Assembly: GCA_001515265.1 (NCBI GenBank)
Contig: LNDB01000003.1
Coordinates: forward strand, 115,966 to 179,965
Length of the DNA: 64,000 bases
Direction: 5' to 3'
From: Candidatus Dichloromethanomonas elyunquensis
Lineage (GTDB): Bacteria > Bacillota > Desulfitobacteriia > Desulfitobacteriales > Syntrophobotulaceae
Part shown: positions 34,056-42,978 of the stretch, one piece after another
Layout: each line of letters starts with the position of its first letter
Numbering within the stretch: position 1 is the first letter of the stretch
Translations under genes and position numbers: made by a program
Notes under the pieces: generated by a model
What the model was told of the DNA's origin: nothing
Seen by the model: only the letters and a program-made list of their open reading frames with translations
Databases searched by the model: none

Positions 34056-35264
34056 CTAGTTTAATGTATCTATTCTGTCATTGGGATTAATAATTTCTGT
34101 GATACGAATGCCAAAGGTTTCGTTAATGACGACCACTTCGCACTTGGCGATCAGCTTCCCGTTGACAATCATGTCTACGGGTTCTCCCGCAAGGCGGTCA
34201 AGTTCTACGACTGATCCAGGTCCTAATTCGAGTATGTCTTTAATGGTTTTGCTAGCCTTGCCAAGTTCTACGCTAACCTGCAGGGGAACATCATAAATCA
34301 AGCCTAAATTATTGGGAAGCATCGTTCCCCCTGTGGGCGAAAGCGGTGCAAATTGTGCGGGCTGAATAAATGTCGGCTGAGCTCCGTGATGGAAACTACT
34401 CCCTTGGTTGGTCATGGGGGGTACAGGAATCTCCATAGGGGGTGTCCATTTCATTTCAGGCGGCGGTGGCGGGGCATTGTGATACCCAGGTTTTTCCACA
34501 GGGTTCGGCGTTGCAGGCCTTTGTTTTGTCGGTGCTTTCTCGGAAGGACTCTTGGTATTCATCTCACCCATCAGTTTCGAGGCCATTCGTTTAGCCACAG
34601 GCAGCGGAAGAACCTGAATAAGGACACTGTCTAGGATTCCTTCGATAATCAGTCGGAAAGAAATTCTGACAAGCGGCTCATCAACATTCATATTTTTTAA
34701 TAAAAAAGATGCTTCATCACCAACTTCATTTTCGATAACCCGAGGGGGTGTAATATCCACCACCGAATTAAACATGGTAGACATGGAAGTGGCCGCTGAA
34801 CCCATCATTTGATTCATGGCTTCAGCGATGCCGCTGATTTGCATTTCCGAAAGGTTATTCGTTGGGTTCAGCCCCATTCCCCCCATCATCAGATCGACAA
34901 TGATAGATCCGTCCTCACGGGATAAAACCAACATGTTGGAACCTTCGATCCCCTTCTTGTAGTTGACATCAATCAATACATGCGGTATAGGATATTCTTC
35001 AAAGATTTTTTTCGCCGTTGTTACATCTACCCTTGGCGTGGTAATCTCTACTCTTTTCCTTACAAGCTGAGATAAGGTAGTTGCTGCAGTTCCCATAGAA
35101 ATATTAGCAATTTCACCCATTGCATCTTTTTCTATGTCACTGATTTTGTCACTGATTTGTTGTTCCTGAGAAAAAAAACTGCTATCTTCAGAAAGATCGG
35201 AATCCACTGCACCCGATAATAAGGCATCTATTTCTTCCTGTGACAGCATTCCATTACCCATCAT
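34056..35264 (-). CDS. fliY: Flagellar switch phosphatase FliY (FliN/FliY)
   Basis: FliY is the Gram-positive C-ring protein that joins a CheC-like phosphatase domain to a FliN domain. The 402-residue product begins with a CheY-P-binding type segment, LSQEEIDALLSGA. Two CheC-like ExxN helices follow (KDAMGEIANISMG and SGIAEAMNQMMGS). A Pro/Gln-rich linker of about 70 residues comes next. The FliN/SpoA domain at the end has PLQVSVELGKASKTIKDILELGPGSVVEL. It overlaps fliM by 11 nt. Confidence 0.95.
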   Translation of the reverse strand: MMGNGMLSQEEIDALLSGAVDSDLSEDSSFFSQEQQISDKISDIEKDAMGEIANISMGTAATTLSQLVRKRVEITTPRVDVTTAKKIFEEYPIPHVLIDVNYKKGIEGSNMLVLSREDGSIIVDLMMGGMGLNPTNNLSEMQISGIAEAMNQMMGSAATSMSTMFNSVVDITPPRVIENEVGDEASFLLKNMNVDEPLVRISFRLIIEGILDSVLIQVLPLPVAKRMASKLMGEMNTKSPSEKAPTKQRPATPNPVEKPGYHNAPPPPPEMKWTPPMEIPVPPMTNQGSSFHHGAQPTFIQPAQFAPLSPTGGTMLPNNLGLIYDVPLQVSVELGKASKTIKDILELGPGSVVELDRLAGEPVDMIVNGKLIAKCEVVVINETFGIRITEIINPNDRIDTLN

Positions 35265-36246
35265 TGTCCCCTCCTTTGGTTATCACTTCGGTAATCTGAA
35301 CAGCCATCTTGTTTCCATACAAGCCGGGAACGCCTTTAAATTTCATAAGATGTCCCACGTAAACCGATAAAGGTTCTTTAATTCCCTGATTCAGCGGGAT
35401 TACATCTCCGCGTTCCAAGTGCAAGAGATCTTGAACCGTGATGTACGTCCTTCCCATAAAAACCTTCATAGGCACTTTTGCCCATTCGATTTTCTCCCTG
35501 ATGAGCTGTCTCTCTTCGGTGGAGATCATTTTCCCCTCCGAAGAAAAAAGCAGCAAGTTATTCAACTTATCAAGAATCGGCTTCATGACGATATATGGAA
35601 GACAAACATTGATCATCCCTTTTGAGTCCGCGATCTTAACCTCCATTGTAACGACAACAACCATCTCATTCGGCGCTACAATTTGTGTAAACTGAGAATT
35701 AGTTTCCATGTCCGTTAATTTCGGACGAATTTCAAAAATTTCAGTCCAGGCTTCTCCAATAATCTGGACAATTCTAGCTAACCGGCTGGCAATGATTTTT
35801 CGTTCAATTTCTGTTAAATCTCTTTTCTTGATCTGTTCCAATCCCTGGCCTCCAAGCAGACGGTCAACCATAATAAAGGCCAGGGACGGACTTAACTCAA
35901 TCAATGCGCTTCCTTCCAAAGGTGTCATGCCGAAAATTCCCAGAATCGTGGGATACGGCAGGGACCGCGTAAATTCATCATAGGTCACTTGTTCTGTGGA
36001 AAGAACCGTGGCATCCACCGCAGCGTGAAGGTTTCCGGCAAGATATGTCGCCAAAGCGCGGCAGAAATTCTCATAAATGTTCAGAAGTGAATTCAAGTGT
36101 CCTTTGGAAAATTTGTTTGGCCTCTTAAAGTCATACACCCTGATTTTTTGAGGATTGGACATTTTTATGCTTTCTTCGTCAACAGATCCGTCAGATAAAG
36201 CATGAAGCAGTGCATCAATTTCTGCCTGGGATAATACCTCGCCCAT
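35254..36246 (-). CDS. fliM: Flagellar motor switch protein FliM
   Basis: FliM is the C-ring protein that binds CheY-P. The N-terminal CheY-binding motif LSQAEIDALL is followed by the typical RVYDFKRPNKFSKGHLNSL. The middle CheC-like domain has ERKIIASRLARIVQIIGEAW and the C-terminal SpoA domain has VQDLLHLERGDVIPLNQG. It has 330 residues, the usual length. It lies 66 bp after fliL. Confidence 0.96.
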   Translation of the reverse strand: MGEVLSQAEIDALLHALSDGSVDEESIKMSNPQKIRVYDFKRPNKFSKGHLNSLLNIYENFCRALATYLAGNLHAAVDATVLSTEQVTYDEFTRSLPYPTILGIFGMTPLEGSALIELSPSLAFIMVDRLLGGQGLEQIKKRDLTEIERKIIASRLARIVQIIGEAWTEIFEIRPKLTDMETNSQFTQIVAPNEMVVVVTMEVKIADSKGMINVCLPYIVMKPILDKLNNLLLFSSEGKMISTEERQLIREKIEWAKVPMKVFMGRTYITVQDLLHLERGDVIPLNQGIKEPLSVYVGHLMKFKGVPGLYGNKMAVQITEVITKGGDNDG

Positions 36247-36312
36247 CCAATCCCTCCTTTACACTAAGCAATACCAAAATGGCAAAAAAATGATGTAATG
36301 ACTTTAACGCTA

Positions 36313-36747
36313 TTACTGGGAATAGATAAAACTTTTGAAAAGGACATCTTTTATCTCGTCTTTACAGACTTCATTCAATTTGGCTGCCAGCTCGGTTTTC
36401 AAAGTGTCTCGGCCCTGGCTGGAACGGACGTCCGATACTTTTTTTGAACTTAATACCGTGATAATCCTGTCACGCAGGAATAATTCCTTGGCCTTTATTT
36501 TTTCTTCCGATTTGGTATTGACACCTTCGATGGCAATCTCTGTCTTAAGCATACCCCCGCCGTCAAGATTGACAAGGAATTCCTTGAGTTCAATTAAAGG
36601 TCCATCGGCTTGGGACACGTTGACAACTTTCGCACTGGGATTTGGAAAGAATTTTTCTTTTAACATCAGCCCTGCAACCCCAAGCCCTACCCCTACGGCG
36701 AAAATTCCTAGAAAAACAAATATTTTCTTATTGAACTTCATTTTCAT
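36313..36747 (-). CDS. fliL: Flagellar basal body-associated protein FliL
   Basis: FliL is a single-pass membrane protein that sits around the stators. The 144-residue product has a membrane helix (IFVFLGIFAVGVGLGVAGLML) and a periplasm-side domain with LKEFLVNLDGGGMLKTEIAIEG and LRDRIITVLSSKKVSDV, which are conserved. AGGAGG precedes its ATG and it follows flbD by 4 bp. Confidence 0.93.
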   Translation of the reverse strand: MKMKFNKKIFVFLGIFAVGVGLGVAGLMLKEKFFPNPSAKVVNVSQADGPLIELKEFLVNLDGGGMLKTEIAIEGVNTKSEEKIKAKELFLRDRIITVLSSKKVSDVRSSQGRDTLKTELAAKLNEVCKDEIKDVLFKSFIYSQ

Positions 36748-36751
36748 CTAA

Positions 36752-36955
36752 TTATTTCCTCCTCTGAAGTCCGTCCGGGTGACAACGCCTGCGGAATTCT
36801 GCAATCCGTTCAATAATTTCATCAATGGACTCTATGACTATATATTTGTTATCATTGGTCAGCGTGATGACCGTATCCGGCGTCGCTTCCAACGTTTCAA
36901 TCAGATCCGGGTTTAAGGCAAATTCCTTGCGGTTTAACCTAGAAACGTAAATCAT
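36752..36955 (-). CDS. flbD: Flagellar FlbD family protein
   Basis: The 67-residue protein matches the FlbD (SwrD in Bacillus) family: MIYVSRLNRKEFALNPDLIETLEATPDTVITL with the family triad (LNG-like start, NPDLIE, TPDT). SwrD of B. subtilis raises motor torque. It lies between fliJ and fliL. The gene is short but clear; a CCTCC site lies just before its ATG. Confidence 0.9.
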   Translation of the reverse strand: MIYVSRLNRKEFALNPDLIETLEATPDTVITLTNDNKYIVIESIDEIIERIAEFRRRCHPDGLQRRK

Positions 36956-36979
36956 ATCCGCCTCCTGTGAACCGATCCC

Positions 36980-37411
36980 TTATTTCCAACCTGTCCGGCT
37001 TTGAGCTATCTCATCAATAACTCCCTGCTCTTTTTTTAGTTCCTCTACGTAATAAAGCTTACGTTTTTTTTCTTTAAGCCTTTTAAATTTCTCTACTTTA
37101 ATTCGGCATTCTATTAACTTTTCCCTGTATTTTGCTACAATTTTCTCTTGTTCCTGCAATTGTTTCTCATATTTAGACAGAATTTCCTTCTGTTCCATGG
37201 AAAAATTTTGCCAAAGACTGAGGTTTTGAGGCTCCCTCAGACAAGCAGCTTGTTGTCCTTCCACTGCATGCAAGAAAATCCTCAGCTGGCAATCCTTTTG
37301 TTCTGTGTATGTTTGCAGAATCCTAAGTTCCTGTGCCAACTGGCCTTGCACAACATCCATCTCTTGGTTGGCAAGACGGAGACTCGTTTCCAGCCGGAAT
37401 TGAAAGGCCAT
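36980..37411 (-). CDS. fliJ: Flagellar export chaperone/regulator FliJ
   Basis: FliJ is the coiled-coil stalk of the export ATPase. The 143-residue product begins FQFRLETSLRLANQEMD, the family signature, and is almost wholly charged coiled coil. It starts with ATG overlapping the fliI stop (TAATG), with GGAGG upstream. Confidence 0.9.
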   Translation of the reverse strand: MAFQFRLETSLRLANQEMDVVQGQLAQELRILQTYTEQKDCQLRIFLHAVEGQQAACLREPQNLSLWQNFSMEQKEILSKYEKQLQEQEKIVAKYREKLIECRIKVEKFKRLKEKKRKLYYVEELKKEQGVIDEIAQSRTGWK

Positions 37412-38724
37412 TAGCTCTTTTCCTCCGCAAAAATGTTTTTCATGACAGTAAGCATCTTTTCAAAATCAACCTTTTCATTAACACTCTGACGAAGAAAAAA
37501 CCATATTTTTTCGATATGACGCATGGCATTATCAATTCTCGGATTACTTCCCTCCACATAAGCCCCAATATCGATCAGGTCCTTGGCATCCTGATAAACA
37601 GCCATATGTTCACGGATTTTTCCCGCCATTGTTAAAATCTCAGTGTCAGCTACATCATTCATGACCCTGCTGACAGACTGCAAAATATCGATGGACGGAT
37701 AATGATTTTTGGAGGCAAGTTCCCGGGTAAGTACAACGTGTCCGTCCAAAATGCCTCTTACAGCATCGGCAATCGGTTCATTATGGTCGTCCCCGTCTAC
37801 CAAAACGGAGTATATACCCGTGATACTTCCTTTGTCCGACATCCCGACACGCTCCAATAGCCTGGGCAGCAGAGCAAAAACAGAAGGGGGATATCCTCTG
37901 GTAGCCGGAGGTTCGCCGACAGTAAGTCCGACTTCTCTTTGGGCCATGGCAAAACGGGTAACGGAATCCATCATAAAAAGAACATTTTTTCCATTATCTC
38001 GAAAATATTCTGCAATTGCAGTTGCCGTAAACGCCGCTTTGAGTCTGACTAAAGCCGGTTGATCCGATGTCGCAACGACAATTACCGAACGGGCAATTCC
38101 TTCCTGTCCAAGATCTTTCTCCATGAAGTCACGCAGTTCCCTGCCCCTTTCGCCGACCAAGGCTATAACATTGACATCCGCTTCGGTATTCCGAGCCATC
38201 ATACCAAGAAGAGTACTTTTCCCGACTCCGGACCCTGCAAATATCCCCATCCTTTGCCCCCTGCCCAAGGTTAAAAGCCCGTCAATTGCCCTCACGCCAA
38301 CATTTAAAGGGTCCTTGATCCTCGGCCTCAGCAAAGCGCTTGGCGGACTGTTATGAAGAGAATATGCTTTCTGTGTTATCAAAGGTCTCCCGTCAAGAGG
38401 ACGACCGAGCCCATCGAGAATTCTACCCAATAAATCGGGTCCCACTTTAACTGTTAACATATCGTTTTGAGGAATAACCCTGTCTCCAGGAGCTACACCT
38501 TCGAGTTCTCCCAGGGGCATAAGCAGGGTTTTCGATCCCCTGAATCCAACGACTTCAGCCGGAATAGCTCCCGAATGGGAAGACAGGATATGACAATACC
38601 TCCCCACACTCACTGTGGGGCCGTCAGCCTCCACAATGAGACCGGTAATTCTCGAAACCAGTCCTTGTGCGGAAATCGGTTCCACTTTTTCAATCTTATG
38701 GGCTAAGGCTGTCCAATCTGCCAT
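37411..38724 (-). CDS. fliI: Flagellum-specific export ATPase FliI
   Basis: FliI is an F1-beta-like ATPase that powers early steps of export. The 437-residue product has the Walker A motif GIFAGSGVGKSTLLGMM, ALVGERGRELRDF, VLFMMDSVTRFAMAQREVG (Walker B) and PPSVFALLPRLLERVG. The ATG at 38724, 7 nt after GAGGAG, is preferred to the ATG at 38739, which lies over the ribosome binding site. It overlaps fliH by 29 nt. Confidence 0.96.
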   Translation of the reverse strand: MADWTALAHKIEKVEPISAQGLVSRITGLIVEADGPTVSVGRYCHILSSHSGAIPAEVVGFRGSKTLLMPLGELEGVAPGDRVIPQNDMLTVKVGPDLLGRILDGLGRPLDGRPLITQKAYSLHNSPPSALLRPRIKDPLNVGVRAIDGLLTLGRGQRMGIFAGSGVGKSTLLGMMARNTEADVNVIALVGERGRELRDFMEKDLGQEGIARSVIVVATSDQPALVRLKAAFTATAIAEYFRDNGKNVLFMMDSVTRFAMAQREVGLTVGEPPATRGYPPSVFALLPRLLERVGMSDKGSITGIYSVLVDGDDHNEPIADAVRGILDGHVVLTRELASKNHYPSIDILQSVSRVMNDVADTEILTMAGKIREHMAVYQDAKDLIDIGAYVEGSNPRIDNAMRHIEKIWFFLRQSVNEKVDFEKMLTVMKNIFAEEKS

Positions 38725-39553
38725 GGTCCAACTCCTCATACAAATATTGCTCTATTTTCTCTAACTGGGAATTAACCCTGGCATCAAATACCCCTTCGGC
38801 ACACTCCAGAAAAGTGTCTCCCGCTTTGAGGGTTTCATCGACAATAACCGGGTAAAGCGGTTTATCCTCTGCGGGAATCGTTTTATACCATTCCCAATCC
38901 TTACCGGACAGGTGGATTTTAATCCCTTCTTTTTCCCGGGGCAGCAAAGACAAATTTCGAATAATGTTTAATAATCTTTCGGGTTCTGCCTGAAGGGTTG
39001 AATGAATCACTCTTTCGCTGATTTTCAAGCAAAGCTGTACCAATTCCGTGTCAACCTTATGAAATTCATCTTGAAGCACTTTTTTAGCCATTTCTAAAAA
39101 CAGTCTGGACTGTTTCCGAATTAGTTCAGCCTCTTCCTTGGCCTCTCGGAGCCCGTTTTCATATCCTTCAGCGTGAGCCAGGGGCGTAACCTCCTGCCGT
39201 ACCTGTTCCTCTATAGTCTTTCTTAAGGCTATGCTCTCTGTTTGGGCATTCCTTATGATTTCGGCAGCTTGATTTCGAGCCTCTGCCAGGACCTGTTCCG
39301 CTTGTCTTTTCGCCTCAACAAATACATTGTTAGATTCTTCCTGAATATGATTTCCAGATTCCGACTGTGTGCCGGCAGATTCCGCTGCCCGGCCCTCTCC
39401 CGGGGCGGATAGCATTGGAAACTCCAAAGGAACTCCCTGGGGCTTGGCAAATTTCCTGTAATCCCTCTCAAGATCGGGAGATTCCAGGATTCTGGGGGAT
39501 GTCACTTCTACGGTTATGCTCTTCAGAATAGAACTTCTAGTAAATAATTTCAT
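38696..39553 (-). CDS. fliH: Flagellar assembly protein FliH
   Basis: FliH dimerises and holds FliI at the export apparatus. The 285-residue product is coiled coil in the first half (EAKRQAEQVLAEARNQAAEIIRNA, with the Ala/Gln-rich GxxxG-like run) and the FliH/ATP synthase delta-like domain in the second half (LLNIIRNLSLLPREKEGIKIHLS). The start at 39553 has AGAGG 8 nt before it. It overlaps fliG by 17 nt. Confidence 0.92.
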   Translation of the reverse strand: MKLFTRSSILKSITVEVTSPRILESPDLERDYRKFAKPQGVPLEFPMLSAPGEGRAAESAGTQSESGNHIQEESNNVFVEAKRQAEQVLAEARNQAAEIIRNAQTESIALRKTIEEQVRQEVTPLAHAEGYENGLREAKEEAELIRKQSRLFLEMAKKVLQDEFHKVDTELVQLCLKISERVIHSTLQAEPERLLNIIRNLSLLPREKEGIKIHLSGKDWEWYKTIPAEDKPLYPVIVDETLKAGDTFLECAEGVFDARVNSQLEKIEQYLYEELDHGRLDSLSP

Positions 39554-40541
39554 CTGCACCACCTCTGGATATTACAACTGCGCCCGCTTCTTCTAATTTA
39601 CGGATAATCTTGACAATCTTCTGTTGCGCTTCTTCAACTTCTCTTACCCTTACCGGCCCCATAAACTGCATATCTTCCTTCAGCATGGAAGAAGCACGGG
39701 AAGACATATTCCCTAAAATCTTATTGGTTACATCCTCATTCGTTCCCTTCAGAGCTAAGGCAAGATCTTTCGTCTCAACTTCCCTGAGAACCAATTGGAT
39801 ACCGCGGTCATCCAGCAGGACAATATCTTCAAAGACAAACATTTGTCTTTTAATTTGTTCGGCTAGATCAGGATCGTCCATTTCCAATACGTCCATGACC
39901 ACTTTTAAGGTGCCTGGGTCTGCCCTGTTTAACATATCCACAACGGCTTGAATTCCGCCCGAACTGGTATAATCCGTCGGGGCAAGGTTGGAAATCTTAT
40001 TTTCCAGCACTTTTTCTATCTCTTTCAGAACTTCAGGACTTGTTCTCCCCATTAACGCTATCCTTTTCGTGACTTCTGCCTGCATTTCCTGGGGTAAACT
40101 GGATAAAAGCGTTGCAGCCTTTTCCGCAGGAAGATGAGTCATAATCAGAGCGATTGTTTGAGGATGTTCTCCCTGAATAAAGGAAAACAACTGTTTGGGA
40201 TCAGAACGGCGGACAAGATCAAAAGGCCGCATCTTAAGCGAAGTTGAAAGTTTGCTGATAATCTCAAAGGCCTTCTGTTCTCCCAAAGCCCTTTCCAATA
40301 CTTCCCGGGCGTATTCAATTCCACCCTGAGCAATATAATTGCTGGCTAAGCACATTTTATGAAATTCATCTACAACAGTATCTCTCTGTTCTTCAGAAAC
40401 CTTCCTCAGATTTGCCATTTCCAAGGTTAGCTGCTCAATCTCAGATTCGGAGAGAAATTTAATAATCTCCGAAGACCTCTCCGGACCGAGGGTGATGAGC
40501 AGTATTGCCGCTTTCTGTAGTCCTGTGAACCCACCAGCCAT
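39537..40541 (-). CDS. fliG: Flagellar motor switch protein FliG
   Basis: FliG carries torque from stator to rotor. The 334-residue product has the three helical domains, the EHPQTIALIMTHL middle-domain motif and a C-terminal domain with FVFEDIVLLDDRGIQLVLREVETKDLALALKG whose charged residues (Lys/Arg and Asp/Glu) contact MotA. It starts with ATG 3 bp after fliF. Confidence 0.96.
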   Translation of the reverse strand: MAGGFTGLQKAAILLITLGPERSSEIIKFLSESEIEQLTLEMANLRKVSEEQRDTVVDEFHKMCLASNYIAQGGIEYAREVLERALGEQKAFEIISKLSTSLKMRPFDLVRRSDPKQLFSFIQGEHPQTIALIMTHLPAEKAATLLSSLPQEMQAEVTKRIALMGRTSPEVLKEIEKVLENKISNLAPTDYTSSGGIQAVVDMLNRADPGTLKVVMDVLEMDDPDLAEQIKRQMFVFEDIVLLDDRGIQLVLREVETKDLALALKGTNEDVTNKILGNMSSRASSMLKEDMQFMGPVRVREVEEAQQKIVKIIRKLEEAGAVVISRGGADEIIY

Positions 40542-40544
40542 AAA

Positions 40545-42149
40545 TTACTGCTCCTCTGCTAACCAGGTTTTTACGAGTCTTGCTACATCATCCGGATTGT
40601 CTTTCGTGTACTTTTCCACTTCTTTTCTAACTTTCTCTTTTTCAATTTCTTCAGACGAGCGGACTTTTTTCTTGGCAAGTTTCAACTCTGCCTGACGTTC
40701 TGCTTCCATCTGGGCCGCCAATATCTGCTCCGCTTCTTCCAAGGTAACCAATTTTTGACCCTCCGGAACTGTCATAGAATCTAAATCGTAATTATTTTTC
40801 TTCCGGGACCTCAACCTCAGGAAAAGTACCACAAGAACTATTCCTGTAACCACTCCCGCTGCGGTTTGGGCGTAGAACATGATCTGCGTTTTTTTGGCGG
40901 CCTGCTGCATGGCGGCTTGTTCTTCCAGTATGGTAGTTTTATTAAAAGGCAATAGTGCCACTTGAATCTCATCACCCCGATTGACATTAATCCCGATGGC
41001 TGATGACACCGTATTTTGAATATTACTCATCTGGTCCTGGGTTATACTGTCTGAATCGGCTAAGACTGAAACCGTGAGACGCTTGATCTGTCCCGGACTT
41101 ACAACCGTCTCCTCCTGCGTAACACTTGGTTTAAAATTCTCGGTTGTACTGTATTTCTCCGAGGTAGCGGTATTGTTTGCTTGTCCTGCTGTGGTATATC
41201 CCGGTACATTGCTCTGTGTACCGGGTGCGCCTCCATTTGCCGATTGATTCGAACTTTTTTCCGAGGTTTGCTGGCGGCTTTCGATAGCACCGTCTTCACT
41301 TTTTTGACTGGTAATTTTTTTCTGGTCAAAATCAATAGACGCATTAGCTCTTACGATGGTTTTTCCCGGTCCAAAAACCTTATCCAACATGCTTTGAGCA
41401 GATTTCTGCATGTTGTCCTCAACCGTTTGCTGAACCTGAAGTTGGTTTGCCGTTAACTTACTGGGGAGGTTGCTGTTTCCCAGAATATCGGATAAAACAT
41501 TTCCATTGGTGTCCACAATCGTAACTTTGTCGGTAGTTAATCCTTCAACGGAATAGGCGAGTAAATTAGCAATAGCCCTGACCTGATCTTCTCCGATCTT
41601 GACTCCATATGCAGTTTTAATGGTCACTGCCGCAGTAGTGTCTTTTTGATCGTTTACAAATAAAGAATGCTCGGGCACAACAATATGTACCCTTGCATAC
41701 TCCACTCCGTTCAAGGTCCCAATCGTCTGTTCCAATTCATTCTGCAAGCCCAAGATAAACCTGAGTCTGCGGTCTTGGTCCGTCTCTCCGATCCTCATCT
41801 GGTCGAGATTGGCAAAACTAAAAGTACTGTCTTTGGGGAGACCGGCGTTCGCAAGCTGAAGCCGTGCTTCAGAGACTTGTTTTTGAGGAACAAGGACCGT
41901 CGCACCGCCATCCGATAACTGGTACACTATTTTTAATTCCTTCAGTTTCGCGGTAATTGCTCCGGCATCAGCAGAACTTAGTTTTGTAAACAGGGCTTCA
42001 TATTGAGGCCGGCTTGCCCAGAAAATAAGACTAAACAAAGCAGTGGCCACAATCAGAGGTGCCATAACTAAAACTATCTTTTGCGGACGAGTAAGTTTTT
42101 CCCAAAAAATCTTTAAGGAATTCAATATCTCAGTTAAGGAAAAATTCAA
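40545..42149 (-). CDS. fliF: Flagellar MS-ring protein FliF
   Basis: FliF (534 residues) forms the MS ring. It has an N-terminal membrane helix (IVLVMAPLIVATALFSLIFW), the periplasm-side ring domains with FTKLSSADAGAITAKLKEL and ARVHIVVPEHSLFVNDQ, a Gln/Ser/Asn-rich loop of about 60 residues, a second helix, and the cytosolic FliG-binding tail ending PDDVARLVKTWLAEE. All parts are present. Confidence 0.96.
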   Translation of the reverse strand: MNFSLTEILNSLKIFWEKLTRPQKIVLVMAPLIVATALFSLIFWASRPQYEALFTKLSSADAGAITAKLKELKIVYQLSDGGATVLVPQKQVSEARLQLANAGLPKDSTFSFANLDQMRIGETDQDRRLRFILGLQNELEQTIGTLNGVEYARVHIVVPEHSLFVNDQKDTTAAVTIKTAYGVKIGEDQVRAIANLLAYSVEGLTTDKVTIVDTNGNVLSDILGNSNLPSKLTANQLQVQQTVEDNMQKSAQSMLDKVFGPGKTIVRANASIDFDQKKITSQKSEDGAIESRQQTSEKSSNQSANGGAPGTQSNVPGYTTAGQANNTATSEKYSTTENFKPSVTQEETVVSPGQIKRLTVSVLADSDSITQDQMSNIQNTVSSAIGINVNRGDEIQVALLPFNKTTILEEQAAMQQAAKKTQIMFYAQTAAGVVTGIVLVVLFLRLRSRKKNNYDLDSMTVPEGQKLVTLEEAEQILAAQMEAERQAELKLAKKKVRSSEEIEKEKVRKEVEKYTKDNPDDVARLVKTWLAEEQ

Positions 42150-42171
42150 CGCTTTCTCCCCCTAAAAATAA

Positions 42172-42486
42172 CTAGATTTGCATCCGCATGATTTCGTGAT
42201 AAGCGTCTAAGACTTTATTTCTGACTGTTACCGCCAACCCAAGCGCCAGGTTCGCTTTTTCCACAGCGATGACAGGGGTATGAAAATTATCGGTCTGTCC
42301 GGTAATCATGTCTATCGTTGCCTGCTCGGCTTCAGCCTGCGTACTATCTAATTTCGCCAGCGCATCTTTAAAAAAGCCGGAAAAATCCGTACTCCCTTGA
42401 TCTGCCGTTTTTGATCCCGTCAGTTCTTTATTATCCAAGGGAGTGAGCGGAGCAATGGAGTTAACGGGTCCTACGGTATTACTCAT
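42172..42486 (-). CDS. fliE: Flagellar hook-basal body protein FliE
   Basis: FliE joins the MS ring to the rod. The 104-residue product contains GFFKDALAKLDSTQAEAEQATIDMITGQ and TPVIAVEKANLALGLAVTVRNKVLDAYHEIMRMQI, the family C terminus. It lies 22 bp before fliF and 5 bp after flgC. Confidence 0.95.
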   Translation of the reverse strand: MSNTVGPVNSIAPLTPLDNKELTGSKTADQGSTDFSGFFKDALAKLDSTQAEAEQATIDMITGQTDNFHTPVIAVEKANLALGLAVTVRNKVLDAYHEIMRMQI

Positions 42487-42491
42487 TCATG

Positions 42492-42974
42492 TTACCCCTT
42501 TCCAATTTCCAATGCTTTGGAAGCCATTGCTTTGGAAGCATTCAACGCAGTCACATTGGCCTCGTAAGATCTGGATGCTGAAATCATATCAACCATTTCT
42601 TGAACAAGATTTACATTGGGATAGCGCACATATCCGACTGGAATCCCGGGTTCGGCGACTTTTGCAGCTTCAGGGGAATTCGGATCGTACTCCAGGCGAA
42701 AAGAAGCTTCATCCTCGATTACTTTGGTTACTTGAACTCCTTCACTGTTTAAATTTTGGCGCGCATCTTGAAACATAGAGGCAAATTTTTTTTGCGGGGG
42801 ACGCGAAGAAAAAACAGCTACCTCTCGCTGATAAGGTATGGGGTTCCCCTCTGGAGTAGTCCGTCCGGTGTTGGTTGTATTGATATTCGCAATATTGTTT
42901 GAGATGAGATCGAGCCGCAATTTCTGTGCTGAAAGCGCAGATGCGCTGATATTCATTCCGGTAAAGAAGCCCAT
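42492..42974 (-). CDS. flgC: Flagellar basal body rod protein FlgC
   Basis: FlgC (160 residues) is a proximal rod subunit. It has NISASALSAQKLRLDLISNNIANINTT at the N terminus, the FlgC-specific NSPEAAKVAEPGIPVGYVRYPNVNLVQEM, and ends in the rod C-terminal motif. The flgB gene that usually precedes it is absent here; cheB lies 4 bp upstream. Confidence 0.95.
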   Translation of the reverse strand: MGFFTGMNISASALSAQKLRLDLISNNIANINTTNTGRTTPEGNPIPYQREVAVFSSRPPQKKFASMFQDARQNLNSEGVQVTKVIEDEASFRLEYDPNSPEAAKVAEPGIPVGYVRYPNVNLVQEMVDMISASRSYEANVTALNASKAMASKALEIGKG

Positions 42975-42978
42975 AAAA